Assembly (NCBI GenBank): GCA_031376425.1 | Contig: JANMDR010000106.1 | Location: forward strand, 1 to 16,812 | Reading direction: 5' to 3' | DNA: 16,812 nt | From: JANMDR01 sp031376425 | Lineage (GTDB): Bacteria; Pseudomonadota; Gammaproteobacteria; Burkholderiales; Usitatibacteraceae | Shown here: positions 1 to 7,549 of the stretch, piece after piece | Layout of the letters: each line of letters opens with the position of its first letter | Numbering within the stretch: position 1 is the first letter of the stretch | Position numbers and translations under genes: made by a program | Notes under the pieces: generated by a model | Seen by the model: only the letters and a program-made list of their open reading frames with translations | Databases searched by the model: none | Told to the model about the DNA's origin: nothing

Positions 1-37
1 TGAAGAGGTGCATTCATGGATAGTTTTAGGTTGAAAA

Positions 38-643
38 CTAGGGTTGTAAAAACGTAGCAGTGAATTTTGCAGCGGTATTGCCGTACTTAAAACTAGCGCG
101 CTGATTGCCAGTGCGGTGTAAGTAGAGCGTTTCAATTTCAGTTATCTGTACATCCATGAGGCAAAAATGCGTGGGCGTACTGTCGCTTTCAAGCGTGCAA
201 TCATCAAGTGAGGCACAGGCCGTTCCCGGCGCCGCTAAACTTAAATAGCTAGCGCGCCCATGCGCTGGTAGATTGTTCCACAGCTGGGTACATAATGCAT
301 CATTCATCCGCAGTTGCGTATTGCCTTGAACCCTAATTTGTAAATGCGCCGAAGCTGCATAAAATAATACCGATGTGCCTGCAGAGGCCTGTATTTGCAG
401 CGTCTTTGGGCTACGGCTGTCAGTATAAAAGCGTAGCGTTTGGGTGTTTTCGTCGGCCGCACGTAAAACCATGGTTCGCTGTTGGCTCATCAAACTGCCG
501 TCTTTGCCAATAGCGACTGTTGCTACACAAGGCGTGCTAAATGCTGAATTTTTATCCACGCTACCACGCACCATGCTGGCCCACGCATGGGCAAATGTGG
601 CGGATAGATCACCATAAAATGCGGGTAATGGAATAGCGCTCAT
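38..643 (-). CDS. Pyridoxamine 5'-phosphate oxidase (PNPOx)-fold family protein
   Basis: About 201 residues resembling the flavin-binding split-barrel family of pyridoxamine-phosphate oxidases. The N-terminal half has the typical strand pattern: a PCVATVAIGKDG stretch, then SQQRTMVLRAAD, LRFYTDSRSPK and VLFYAA, which in the family lines the FMN site. The C-terminal part (FKYGNTAAKF) is short and does not look like the classical PdxH C-terminus, so I call the family and not PdxH. Substrate is unknown. The ATG at 641-643 was chosen because a GGGA Shine-Dalgarno lies about 8 nt upstream; an ATG seven codons earlier would overlap the end of prfB. It begins about 10 nt after the prfB stop, and its ribosome site abuts that stop, so it is probably co-transcribed with prfB and may be translationally coupled to it. 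Confidence 0.72.
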   Translation of the reverse strand: MSAIPLPAFYGDLSATFAHAWASMVRGSVDKNSAFSTPCVATVAIGKDGSLMSQQRTMVLRAADENTQTLRFYTDSRSPKTLQIQASAGTSVLFYAASAHLQIRVQGNTQLRMNDALCTQLWNNLPAHGRASYLSLAAPGTACASLDDCTLESDSTPTHFCLMDVQITEIETLYLHRTGNQRASFKYGNTAAKFTATFLQP

Positions 644-653
644 CAACTTTTCC

Positions 654-1758
654 CTACACCCCAAACTTTAAACTAGCAAGAATGAAGGGATCAAGATCGC
701 CATCGAGTACGGCCTTGGTGTTGCCAGTTTCAAAGTTAGTGCGCAAATCTTTGATACGCGATTGATCGAGTACATAACTGCGAATTTGGCGTCCCCAGCC
801 GATATCGGTTTTACCATCTTCTAGCTTTTGGGCTTCAGCTTGACGATTACGTAGCTCAAGCTCATAGAGTTTGGCTTTTAACATGCTCATGGCCTCAGCA
901 CGATTACGGTGCTGCGAACGATCATTTTGGCATTGCACCACAATGCCGGTGGGGCCGTGGGTAATACGAATTGCAGAATCGGTTTTATTGATGTGCTGCC
1001 CACCAGCGCCAGAGGCGCGAAATGTGTCCACGCGTAAGTCCGCTGGATTGATTTCAATTTCAATGGAATCATCCACTTCTGGATATACAAATAAGCTGGC
1101 GAAGGAGGTATGGCGGCCATTTGCAGAGTCAAAAGGGCTTTTACGCACGAGGCGATGCACACCAGTTTCGGTACGTAAATAGCCGTAAGCATAAGCACCG
1201 CTTACCTTAATCGTTGCCGACTTTATGCCAGCCACGTCACCAGCACTTTCCTCGAGCACTTCTACCTTAAAGCCTTTGCGCTCGCTATAGCGCAAGTATT
1301 GGCGTAACAACATACTCGCCCAATCCTGCGCTTCCGTGCCGCCTGCGCCGGATTGAATATCTACAAAGCAATTATTCGGGTCTGCCGGGTTGCCAAACAT
1401 GCGGCGAAATTCCATGCCCTCAACCAAAGTGCGAATCCCAAAAACGTCGCTTTCGATTGATTCTAGGGTTTCATCATCGCTTTCGGTTTTAGCAAGTTCA
1501 AACAATTCGCTGGCATCTTTGAGACCAGAATCGATAGTGATAAGGTCATTGACCACGTCGTCGAGCTGTTTTTTTTCGCGACCAATTTCTTGGCTGCGCT
1601 TCGGATCACCCCAGACTAGGGGGTCTTCAGCAAGTAAATTTACTTCGACTAAGCGCTCTTGTTTAGCGCTAAAGTCAAAGATACCTCCGCAGTTCAATGC
1701 TACGGTTAGAAAGATCATTAATGAGGTAAAAAATAGCGTTGACGCGATCGGCTTCCAT
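654..1758 (-). CDS. prfB: Peptide chain release factor 2 (RF2), made by programmed +1 frameshift
   Basis: Class I release factor that reads UAA and UGA and triggers peptide release on the ribosome. It is translated in two frames: 27 codons from ATG 1758-1756 (MEADRVNAIF... ending RRYL) to an in-frame TGA at 1677-1675, then a +1 shift continuing at GAC (1676) for 340 codons. The joined 367-residue product matches the usual RF2 length. Numbered on the joined protein, the stop-codon recognition tripeptide SPF is at about 207-209 and the catalytic GGQ at about 252-254, both where E. coli RF2 has them within two residues. A single open frame runs back to about 2063, but that extension is the opposite frame of nei and is not RF2-like. 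No strong Shine-Dalgarno precedes the ATG; a TATAAT box lies about 30 bp upstream. Many bacteria have lysS next; here a PNPOx-fold gene follows. Confidence 0.96.
1674..1688 (-). promoter_or_regulatory. Programmed +1 frameshift site of prfB
   Basis: On the minus strand the sequence reads GGAGGTATCTTTGAC. The GGAGG acts as an internal Shine-Dalgarno, 3 nt before the slippery CTT codon, which is followed by TGA and C. This has the same layout and spacing as the classical RF2 autoregulatory site (AGGGGG TAT CTT TGA C in E. coli). When RF2 is scarce the ribosome pauses at the poor UGA-C stop, slips one base forward and completes RF2; when RF2 is plentiful it terminates after 27 codons. Confidence 0.96.
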
Positions 1759-1787
1759 GGGCTTTTACGGTAATTGGTTAACCCAGC

Positions 1788-1793
1788 ATTATA
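1788..1793 (-). promoter_or_regulatory. Candidate -10 box for prfB
   Basis: A perfect TATAAT on the minus strand lies in the short gap between the end of nei (1807) and the prfB ATG (1758), giving a predicted start near 1781 and a leader of about 23 nt. No convincing -35 box is visible at the expected distance, which would fall inside the 3' end of nei. prfB could therefore have its own promoter besides read-through from nei. Confidence 0.4.
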
Positions 1794-1806
1794 GAACAGT
1801 GGGTTG

Positions 1807-2625
1807 CTACTTTTGACATTGAGGGCAATAAAATATAGCGCGTCCTGATACAACTTCGCGCACAATCGTTGTTGCGCACGCATGGCAAGCCGCACCGGCG
1901 CGATCAAAAACCCAGTGCCGATAGCGCCCGAAGGTTGCGCCGTTTTTGCGCATAACGTTGGCAAGCGCCAAGTCATTCGTAATCCCGCCCGTGGCATAGG
2001 ATTGCTGGCTAAGGTGTAACGCTGCCGTGGCGAGCGCTTGACGTTGCGTGCTATTGAGTTCATTTAATTTTGCGTGCGGATTGATGCGTGCTACGAACAG
2101 GATGTCGCTACGCAAATAGTTCCCTAACCCCGCCAGAAACCCCTGATCAAGCAGTAATTGTGAAAGTCGTCGATTTTGAAATAGCGGTGCTTCTATCATG
2201 TTGCGTACGTCAGCAATAGTCGTGTTAGCGGCCAATAGTTCTACGCCCAGCTTGGCAATATAGGGATGTGTATGTATTTGTGCGCTACGCCAAACTTCGA
2301 TAGCTGAGGCACTATACAAAACGGCCACGGCAGATTCCGTATGTATCGCAACACGAATTTGCAGTTTGGGATTTACGGGCTCTTCTGGCGCTAGCACCGC
2401 CCATTGACCATAAAGCTGATTGTGGCTATACAAGGTCTTGGCGCAAGAAAAATGAATCAACATCGCCTTGCCGCGAGCGCCTACGTCGAGCACTTTGCTG
2501 CCAGTAATTTCAGTACTGTAGGGTTGCAACTGCGGGAAAGCAAACTCGATTAATCGCACCTGCTTAGCGGTGATGGCCGCTGAAATTTCAGCGGCGGCTC
2601 GGGCAATTTCTGGGCCTTCAGGCAT
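1807..2625 (-). CDS. nei: Endonuclease VIII (DNA glycosylase/AP lyase)
   Basis: Base-excision repair enzyme of the Fpg/Nei family that removes oxidised pyrimidines and cuts the abasic site. It starts MPEGPEIARAA: Pro2 is the Schiff-base nucleophile and Glu3 the acid catalyst. Lys53 lies in RGKAMLIHF. LYSHNQLYG and LLDQGFLAGLGNYLR (helix-two-turn-helix) are closer to Nei than to MutM. The C-terminal zinc finger is complete: C247-x2-C250-x16-C267-x2-C270, with the conserved Arg262 in SGRAIFYC. At 272 residues it is slightly longer than E. coli Nei. The ATG is fixed because Pro2 must be exposed after Met removal. No clear Shine-Dalgarno is visible. It begins 24 nt after the EAL gene stop and is probably transcribed with it. 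Confidence 0.93.
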   Translation of the reverse strand: MPEGPEIARAAAEISAAITAKQVRLIEFAFPQLQPYSTEITGSKVLDVGARGKAMLIHFSCAKTLYSHNQLYGQWAVLAPEEPVNPKLQIRVAIHTESAVAVLYSASAIEVWRSAQIHTHPYIAKLGVELLAANTTIADVRNMIEAPLFQNRRLSQLLLDQGFLAGLGNYLRSDILFVARINPHAKLNELNSTQRQALATAALHLSQQSYATGGITNDLALANVMRKNGATFGRYRHWVFDRAGAACHACATTIVREVVSGRAIFYCPQCQK

Positions 2626-2649
2626 GCTTGTTTGCTGATTTGTAAACCA

Positions 2650-4026
2650 TCACGCGCCGTCAATTCCTTCGTGCTTAGCGTCGTAGGAATCGATGGCAGC
2701 TTCTAAAGCCATTGTGGCTGCTGTGGTCACATCAACATTATGGTTATGGGTTTTTACCCACTCCAAAAATTGCGGTGCCGGCAGCGGGTGGCTAATGCCG
2801 TAGCCTTGGGCAATATCGCAGCCCATGCTCCTTAGCATATCGATGGTGGCATTGTCTTCTGCGCCTTCAGCGACGGTGGTGACTTTAAATTGGTGTGCAA
2901 GCCGAATAACGGCGGCGATGATATCGCGATCTGCAGGCGAGTTTGCGGCATTCTTCACGAAAAGCTGATCAATTTTTAATTCATCTAGCGGTAAATGTCG
3001 TAAATAAGCCAGTGACGAATAACCCGTACCGAAATCATCAATGGCAATACGAATGCCTTGGCTTTTGAAGCCCTGTAAGATTGTTGTGGCATGACTAAGG
3101 TCAGCCAAGGTGACCGATTCCGTGACCTCAATGGTGAGTTTGGCAGGATTAATCTGCCAAGTACGTAAGCATTGGTCAACAATGCTTGGTAGGTCATCGT
3201 TGGTGAGCGTGATGCTCGATAAATTAACGCTGATACCAAGCTCTATCCCAACCCTTGCAAAATCGCCAATTTGGCGCAATGCTGTATTAAATACCCAAGT
3301 GGTGAGGGAATTGATGAGGCCGCGAGCCTCGGCGATACGGATGATTTTATCTGCTGGTACGGTGCCCAGACCCTCTAAGTTCCAGCGGATAAGCGCTTCC
3401 ACGCTTTCGCATCGCATTGTTTTGCAGTTTATTTGGGGCTGGTAATACAGTTCGAGCTCGCTATTTTGAATCGCCAAACGCAGTTGTGGATGGAGTTCGT
3501 CATTGAGATCAATATGGGTTTGATCTTCGTCCGTAAACACATGGTGAGACGCTTCTTTGGAGTAGGCTAGGCCACGGGCAATTTCAGCGCGCAAAATTAG
3601 CTGTTTGGCGTCCACCGCGTGATCCGGATAAAGCGCAATGCCAATAGCAGGACGCGAGTGGGAGCCGTGTTCTTCAAATTCAGAATCAATTTCAAAGCAG
3701 CGCGAAAAGCGTGCCGCAGCGAGGAGACATTGCGCGGGAGATTTTAGATTTGGCAGTATGAAGCAGAGTGTGTCATCGCTCAGACGCGCATATAAATCTT
3801 CAGTACGTAAGGCGTCGGAGATGAGAACCAATGCGGCATCTACAAGGCTTGCAGTGCTCGCACCAAAGAGCGCTTCTTGCTTGCTGCGGCGCGTAAGTGT
3901 AAGCATAAGTACCCCCACGTGCACCGCGCTGCTATTTGCCATTTCAAGCGCGTGCTGCGTGAAGTGCAAAAGCGCAGTGCGATCGATTTGGTGGGGGAAA
4001 TGTTGTGCTGTGAGCGGCGCTGGCAT
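2650..4026 (-). CDS. Degenerate GGDEF - EAL domain protein, likely c-di-GMP phosphodiesterase
   Basis: A 458-residue protein with no transmembrane segments or recognised sensor domain. Residues about 30-165 form a GGDEF-like domain whose active-site motif is SDDTL (83-87), so cyclase activity is not expected. Residues about 178-425 form an EAL domain with the catalytic and metal-binding set present: Q196 (YYQPQ), E210 in EALIRW, N268 (SVNLSS), E300 (TIEVTE), D330-D331 (DDFGTGYSSL), K351 (LKIDQ), E387 (AEG) and Q407 (QGYGISHPLP). By family knowledge such an EAL domain should hydrolyse c-di-GMP to pGpG; the degenerate GGDEF domain may bind GTP or mediate contacts. The tail after 430 is a short Ala-rich helix. 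It lies 65 nt downstream of the HD-GYP gene on the same strand, suggesting a shared role in c-di-GMP turnover. The start has only a weak ribosome site. Confidence 0.9.
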   Translation of the reverse strand: MPAPLTAQHFPHQIDRTALLHFTQHALEMANSSAVHVGVLMLTLTRRSKQEALFGASTASLVDAALVLISDALRTEDLYARLSDDTLCFILPNLKSPAQCLLAAARFSRCFEIDSEFEEHGSHSRPAIGIALYPDHAVDAKQLILRAEIARGLAYSKEASHHVFTDEDQTHIDLNDELHPQLRLAIQNSELELYYQPQINCKTMRCESVEALIRWNLEGLGTVPADKIIRIAEARGLINSLTTWVFNTALRQIGDFARVGIELGISVNLSSITLTNDDLPSIVDQCLRTWQINPAKLTIEVTESVTLADLSHATTILQGFKSQGIRIAIDDFGTGYSSLAYLRHLPLDELKIDQLFVKNAANSPADRDIIAAVIRLAHQFKVTTVAEGAEDNATIDMLRSMGCDIAQGYGISHPLPAPQFLEWVKTHNHNVDVTTAATMALEAAIDSYDAKHEGIDGA

Positions 4027-4091
4027 GGTTGCTTAATTGTACGATTCCGAAGGTACGATTTTGAACGATTGGTTGGAGAGTTAATGAAGCG

Positions 4092-5726
4092 TTAAGAAAC
4101 GTAGAAGTCGTTGGGGTCTAAGCCGTAAGCACCGGCTGGAAGTCCACGCTTGATATGCACGGGATTATCAGAAACATCATAGAGTAAATCTAAGGTTGAC
4201 GGAAATGGCAATTGCTTTTTTGCCGCATCGGTAACCACTAATACCTTAGGGCGCAAACGCTTGGTTTTATTGTGGGTGACCACAATTGCGATTTCGGCCG
4301 TAGAAAGCTCCACCATGCAGCCAACTGGAAATACCCCGATGGAGTAAATAAATTGTTCCACCATGGCTTCATCAAACTGCGAACCGCTCCATTTGGTGAG
4401 CATCTGTAGCGCCTCGTGTGGCGAGCTTGGCTGCGCGTATGGCCGGCGCTTGGTGATGGCAGAAAAGGTGTCGGCAATGGCCGCCATGCGGCCATAAAGC
4501 CCGATATCCTTGCCTTCTAAGTTATATGGATAGCCGGAACCATTCATGCGCTCATGGTGCTGCGCTACGCCGTCGAGCACATTCGGATGAATGTTGGCGG
4601 TTTCCGACAATATTTCCATACTGTAGGTAACGTGCTCTTTGATCAGTTCAAATTCGTCAGAAGATAAGCGCCCATCTTTATCCAATAATTCTTTTGGGAG
4701 TCGCAATTTGCCAACATCTAGCAGTAAACCCATCGTGCCAAGTTGTGCTAAATCCGCTTTCGAGAAGCCTAGATGGCGGCCCAATGCTAACAAATTAATG
4801 GCGACATTTAGACCGTGACCGTAGGTATTTAAATCCGAATCACGGAGCCGCGCCACCCACATCATGGCATCGGGATTGCGCACCATTGAGTCAACCATGT
4901 CTTCAATGACCGCTTCCACACGTTCCAACTGCAAGCTATTGCCAGTACGCATATCGGTAGCTAAGTTGCGTAATAAATCATCCGCTTTGCTATAGCTGGC
5001 ATGCGCCACCGGTGTTTCTTCCTCAACTGTTTTGGCATCTTCATACATGACCAAAACCATCGTTTCTGGGATAAATACCGGACGCGGTTCTGCAAAATCG
5101 CCGCTGACGAGCTTAACGCTATCGCCTATTTGTTCTTCAGTTGTTGGAGTGCTATTAGCACCCGGCAATAATCCGCGCAGTGCTGATTTTAAACTACCCC
5201 AGAATCCGCTCGATCTACTCTCAGTAGCGATACTTGAAGGAGGTCTGTTTTCAGGCGTTTCAGTTGTGTTTACGGGTATCGTGCTGCTTCTGTATTCGCC
5301 AGTGGTACTGCTGATGGGAATTGCGAATTCACCAACATTTTTGGCGTTGGTGAAGGGGTCGGCTTTGCCGTTGGCGTTAGCACCTTCTAGCGCTTTGGCG
5401 GACGGCGTTTTAATGCGTGTAATCGTGCGTGTTACAGTTTTATCTTCAACCGGTGACGATTGGGTGATGGTGACAAGCTTAGCTTCATTCGCGCCTCTGG
5501 CTAGCGGTACTGGCGCTTCGGGTTTAGGTGGTGCCTCGTAAGCAGCACCTTGAGAACGGGAAGGATCAATGAGCACCCAAGCGCAATTGGCACGAAGCGC
5601 CACAATTTGGGCATTATCTTCAATTAAAAAGCCCTCAATCAAAAATGGGGTGTCGATCCACGGGCGATCTAGCTCGGCAACAAACATGCCGATTTCCAGT
5701 GAGCCGCATTGTATTTTCTTAGACAT
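4092..5726 (-). CDS. DUF3391/HD-GYP domain protein with degenerate HD dyad
   Basis: A 544-residue HD-GYP family protein, a family that hydrolyses c-di-GMP. Residues 1-57 (MSKKIQCGSLEIGMFVAEL...) are the start of the DUF3391 region. A Ser/Thr/Pro/Ala-rich, probably disordered linker spans about 58-205, the DUF3391-like region resumes near 215, and the HD-GYP domain covers about 265-470. Family landmarks include H304, H365 in IKEHVTYSME, the HHE of H390-E392 with GSGYP (396-400), and D419 (AIADTFSA). The metal-binding HD dyad is L336-D337 (GLLLDVGK) instead of HD; the codon is CTA, two changes from His. Catalysis may therefore be altered or lost, although the rest of the site is intact. A tail of about 75 residues follows. 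The start (ATG 5726-5724) lacks a good Shine-Dalgarno. It is divergent from tgt and is followed by the EAL gene. Confidence 0.9.
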   Translation of the reverse strand: MSKKIQCGSLEIGMFVAELDRPWIDTPFLIEGFLIEDNAQIVALRANCAWVLIDPSRSQGAAYEAPPKPEAPVPLARGANEAKLVTITQSSPVEDKTVTRTITRIKTPSAKALEGANANGKADPFTNAKNVGEFAIPISSTTGEYRSSTIPVNTTETPENRPPSSIATESRSSGFWGSLKSALRGLLPGANSTPTTEEQIGDSVKLVSGDFAEPRPVFIPETMVLVMYEDAKTVEEETPVAHASYSKADDLLRNLATDMRTGNSLQLERVEAVIEDMVDSMVRNPDAMMWVARLRDSDLNTYGHGLNVAINLLALGRHLGFSKADLAQLGTMGLLLDVGKLRLPKELLDKDGRLSSDEFELIKEHVTYSMEILSETANIHPNVLDGVAQHHERMNGSGYPYNLEGKDIGLYGRMAAIADTFSAITKRRPYAQPSSPHEALQMLTKWSGSQFDEAMVEQFIYSIGVFPVGCMVELSTAEIAIVVTHNKTKRLRPKVLVVTDAAKKQLPFPSTLDLLYDVSDNPVHIKRGLPAGAYGLDPNDFYVS

Positions 5727-5876
5727 GGGAAGACTTTGCGTATTCGTGAGGTGTTAAGTGGTAATTTATAGTGCCATATTTTAGTGCACTGAGTGTAGCT
5801 GTATTGTAGCGCTATCACAGTCCCAACGTCACAAATGACAAGTCTTAAGGTGCAAGATATATTTCCAATTCATCTG

Positions 5877-5882
5877 TATAGT
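5877..5882 (+). promoter_or_regulatory. Candidate -10 box for tgt in the divergent intergenic region
   Basis: TATAGT preceded directly by TG lies about 42 bp before the tgt start. No good -35 box is seen at 16-18 bp. The 5727-5903 gap must hold promoters for both tgt and the divergent HD-GYP gene; I see no clear operator or riboswitch in it. Confidence 0.25.
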
Positions 5883-5924
5883 GCCGTCTGCCCCTAAAAT
5901 CTTATGAAGTTGGAAAAGTTTGCG

Positions 5925-7043
5925 ATGAAATTTGAATTAATTAATACCGATGCCTCTCATCCCGCCGCCCGTCGTGGTCGCGTTCATTTAAATCATGGTG
6001 TGGTTGAAACACCCGCATTTATGCCGGTCGGCACCTATGGCACGGTAAAAGCCATGAGTCCGCTAGAAATTCATGAAATCGGCGCGCATATTTTGCTAGG
6101 CAATACCTTTCATCTGTGGCTTCGTCCAGGGATAGAGGTTATTGCTAAATTTGGAGGCCTGCATAAATTTATGGCTTGGGACGGGCCGATATTAACCGAC
6201 TCTGGCGGCTTTCAAGTGTGGAGCCTGGGCGATTTACGTAAAATAACGGAAGCTGGTGTGGCATTCCAATCCCCTATTAACGGCGATAAGTGCTTTTTAT
6301 CACCGGAAGAATCGATGCGCATTCAAAAAGTGCTCAATTCCGATATCGTGATGATTTTTGATGAATGCACGGCCTATCCCGCTACTTTGGACGAAGCTGG
6401 AAAGTCCATGCGCTTATCCGCCCGCTGGGCACAGCGCTCGCGCAGTGAGTTTGATAATCTACAAAATCACAACGCGCTATTTGGCATTGTGCAAGGTGGT
6501 ATGCACGAAAGTTTGCGCGATGAATCCCTGCAAGCTCTGACCGATATCGGTTTTCATGGCTATGCCATCGGTGGGCTTTCGGTGGGAGAACCTAAAGAAG
6601 ACATGCTGCGTATTTTGGCGCACACCGCGCCCAAACTGCCTGCAGACAAGCCGCATTACCTCATGGGTGTGGGGACACCAGAAGATTTGGTTGATGCGGT
6701 AGGTTACGGCGTGGATATGTTTGACTGCGTAATGCCGACCCGAAACGCTAGAAATGGTTGGCTTTTCACCCGATTTGGTGACGTAAAAATTCGTAACGCC
6801 AAACATCGGCAAGATACTAAACCATTGGATGAAACCTGTGGCTGCTATGCCTGCCGCAATTTTAGCCGCGCCTATTTGCACCATCTACAGCGTGCCAATG
6901 AAATTTTAGGAGCGCGCCTAAACACGATTCACAATCTTTTTTACTACCAAGAATTGATGCGGGAAATGCGAGCGGCCATAGAAAACAACCAATTTGCGGC
7001 GTTTCGTTTGAAATTTAAAGCAGAACGCGCCAGTGGGGCTTGA
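5925..7043 (+). CDS. tgt: Queuine tRNA-ribosyltransferase (tRNA-guanine transglycosylase)
   Basis: Exchanges the wobble guanine of GUN-anticodon tRNAs (Asp, Asn, His, Tyr) for preQ1 in the queuosine pathway. The 372-residue protein is strongly Tgt-like from MKFEL to the C-terminus. Asp92 lies in TDSGGFQ (91-97) and the nucleophile Asp267 in FDCVMPTRNARNG. The substrate loops IFDECT, GIVQGG and GGLSVGEPK are present. The zinc site is C305, C307, C310 and H336 (NTIHNL), with the usual spacing. The ATG at 5925 was chosen over one at 5904 because MKFEL aligns with the family start and a GGAA lies 9 nt upstream; the earlier ATG has no ribosome site. queA is not adjacent, but yajC-secD-secF follows as in many proteobacteria. 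Confidence 0.96.
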   Translation: MKFELINTDASHPAARRGRVHLNHGVVETPAFMPVGTYGTVKAMSPLEIHEIGAHILLGNTFHLWLRPGIEVIAKFGGLHKFMAWDGPILTDSGGFQVWSLGDLRKITEAGVAFQSPINGDKCFLSPEESMRIQKVLNSDIVMIFDECTAYPATLDEAGKSMRLSARWAQRSRSEFDNLQNHNALFGIVQGGMHESLRDESLQALTDIGFHGYAIGGLSVGEPKEDMLRILAHTAPKLPADKPHYLMGVGTPEDLVDAVGYGVDMFDCVMPTRNARNGWLFTRFGDVKIRNAKHRQDTKPLDETCGCYACRNFSRAYLHHLQRANEILGARLNTIHNLFYYQELMREMRAAIENNQFAAFRLKFKAERASGA

Positions 7044-7094
7044 TTTTGGAGTGTTGCGCCCGCATAAATGGTCAAAGCTGGATTTTTATCGCCA

Positions 7095-7103
7095 TGCTAT
7101 AAT
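7095..7103 (+). promoter_or_regulatory. Extended -10 promoter before yajC-secD-secF
   Basis: TGCTATAAT is a perfect extended -10 (TGnTATAAT), 72 bp before the yajC start, giving a predicted start near 7110 and a leader of about 65 nt. The -35 region is poor, as is common for extended -10 promoters. It lies in the 132-bp gap after tgt, so the Sec genes could be transcribed independently of tgt. Confidence 0.55.
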
Positions 7104-7175
7104 TGAAAGCTTTGCTGAACGCGTTTTGTATCTCGTTTCCGCCCCGCGTCACCCATTTTAAATTTGGAGTTTTTT

Positions 7176-7511
7176 ATGATTAGTAACGCCTACGCCCAAG
7201 CTGCCGCAGGTACCGCCGCTGCCACACCGCAAGGTTCTTTGCTCACATTTTTGCCCATTATGGGCATGTTTGCGGTGTTGTATTTTTTGATGATTCGTCC
7301 GCAACAAAAGCGCGCTAAGGAACAACGCGCTATGCTTGATGCCATCAAAGTTGGTGATGAAGTGATTGCCGCAGGCATCATGGGCAAAGTGGTAAAAATG
7401 GATGATGCTTACATCAATTTAGAATTAGCGCCGGGCAATATTATTGTGGTGCAAAAACCAAGCATTACGACATTGCTGCCAAATGGCACTTTGCATAACC
7501 TGCTGAAATAA
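7176..7511 (+). CDS. yajC: Sec translocon accessory subunit YajC
   Basis: Small single-span inner-membrane protein that associates with SecD-SecF and the SecYEG channel. The 111 residues comprise a short Ala-rich periplasmic N-terminus, one transmembrane helix at about 21-40 (SLLTFLPIMGMFAVLYFLMI), the hallmark RPQQKRAKE (41-49), and a small cytoplasmic domain with VGDEVIAAGIMGKV. The ATG at 7176 has GGAG 6 nt upstream; the reading frame is also open to a TTG at 7164, but that would place the Shine-Dalgarno inside the gene. secD starts 38 nt downstream. Confidence 0.95.
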   Translation: MISNAYAQAAAGTAAATPQGSLLTFLPIMGMFAVLYFLMIRPQQKRAKEQRAMLDAIKVGDEVIAAGIMGKVVKMDDAYINLELAPGNIIVVQKPSITTLLPNGTLHNLLK

Positions 7512-7549
7512 AACAGTCTTCCTCTTTTTTGCATTTGTTGTGAGCCACC

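Noticed and set aside
1..37. Possible feature at the left edge
   Set aside because: Only 37 bases lie beyond the PNPOx-fold stop, with no terminator-like stem or readable gene.
1759..2063. In-frame upstream extension of the main RF2 frame to about 2063 (a 469-residue protein)
   Set aside because: The extension overlaps the 3' end of nei in another frame and is not RF2-like. The RF2 N-terminus is found in the other frame from 1758, joined by the frameshift.
4027..4091. Short direct repeat GTACGATT in the gap between the EAL and HD-GYP genes
   Set aside because: Two 8-bp copies in 65 bp without dyad symmetry or a recognisable promoter are too weak to call an operator.
5032..5541. Plus-strand open frame of 169 codons opposite the HD-GYP gene
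   Set aside because: It mirrors the Ser/Thr/Pro-rich linker codons, has a hydrophobic low-complexity product, and shows no ribosome site or family resemblance.
6477..6884. Minus-strand open frame of 135 codons within tgt
   Set aside because: It lies wholly opposite a highly conserved catalytic region of tgt and resembles no family.
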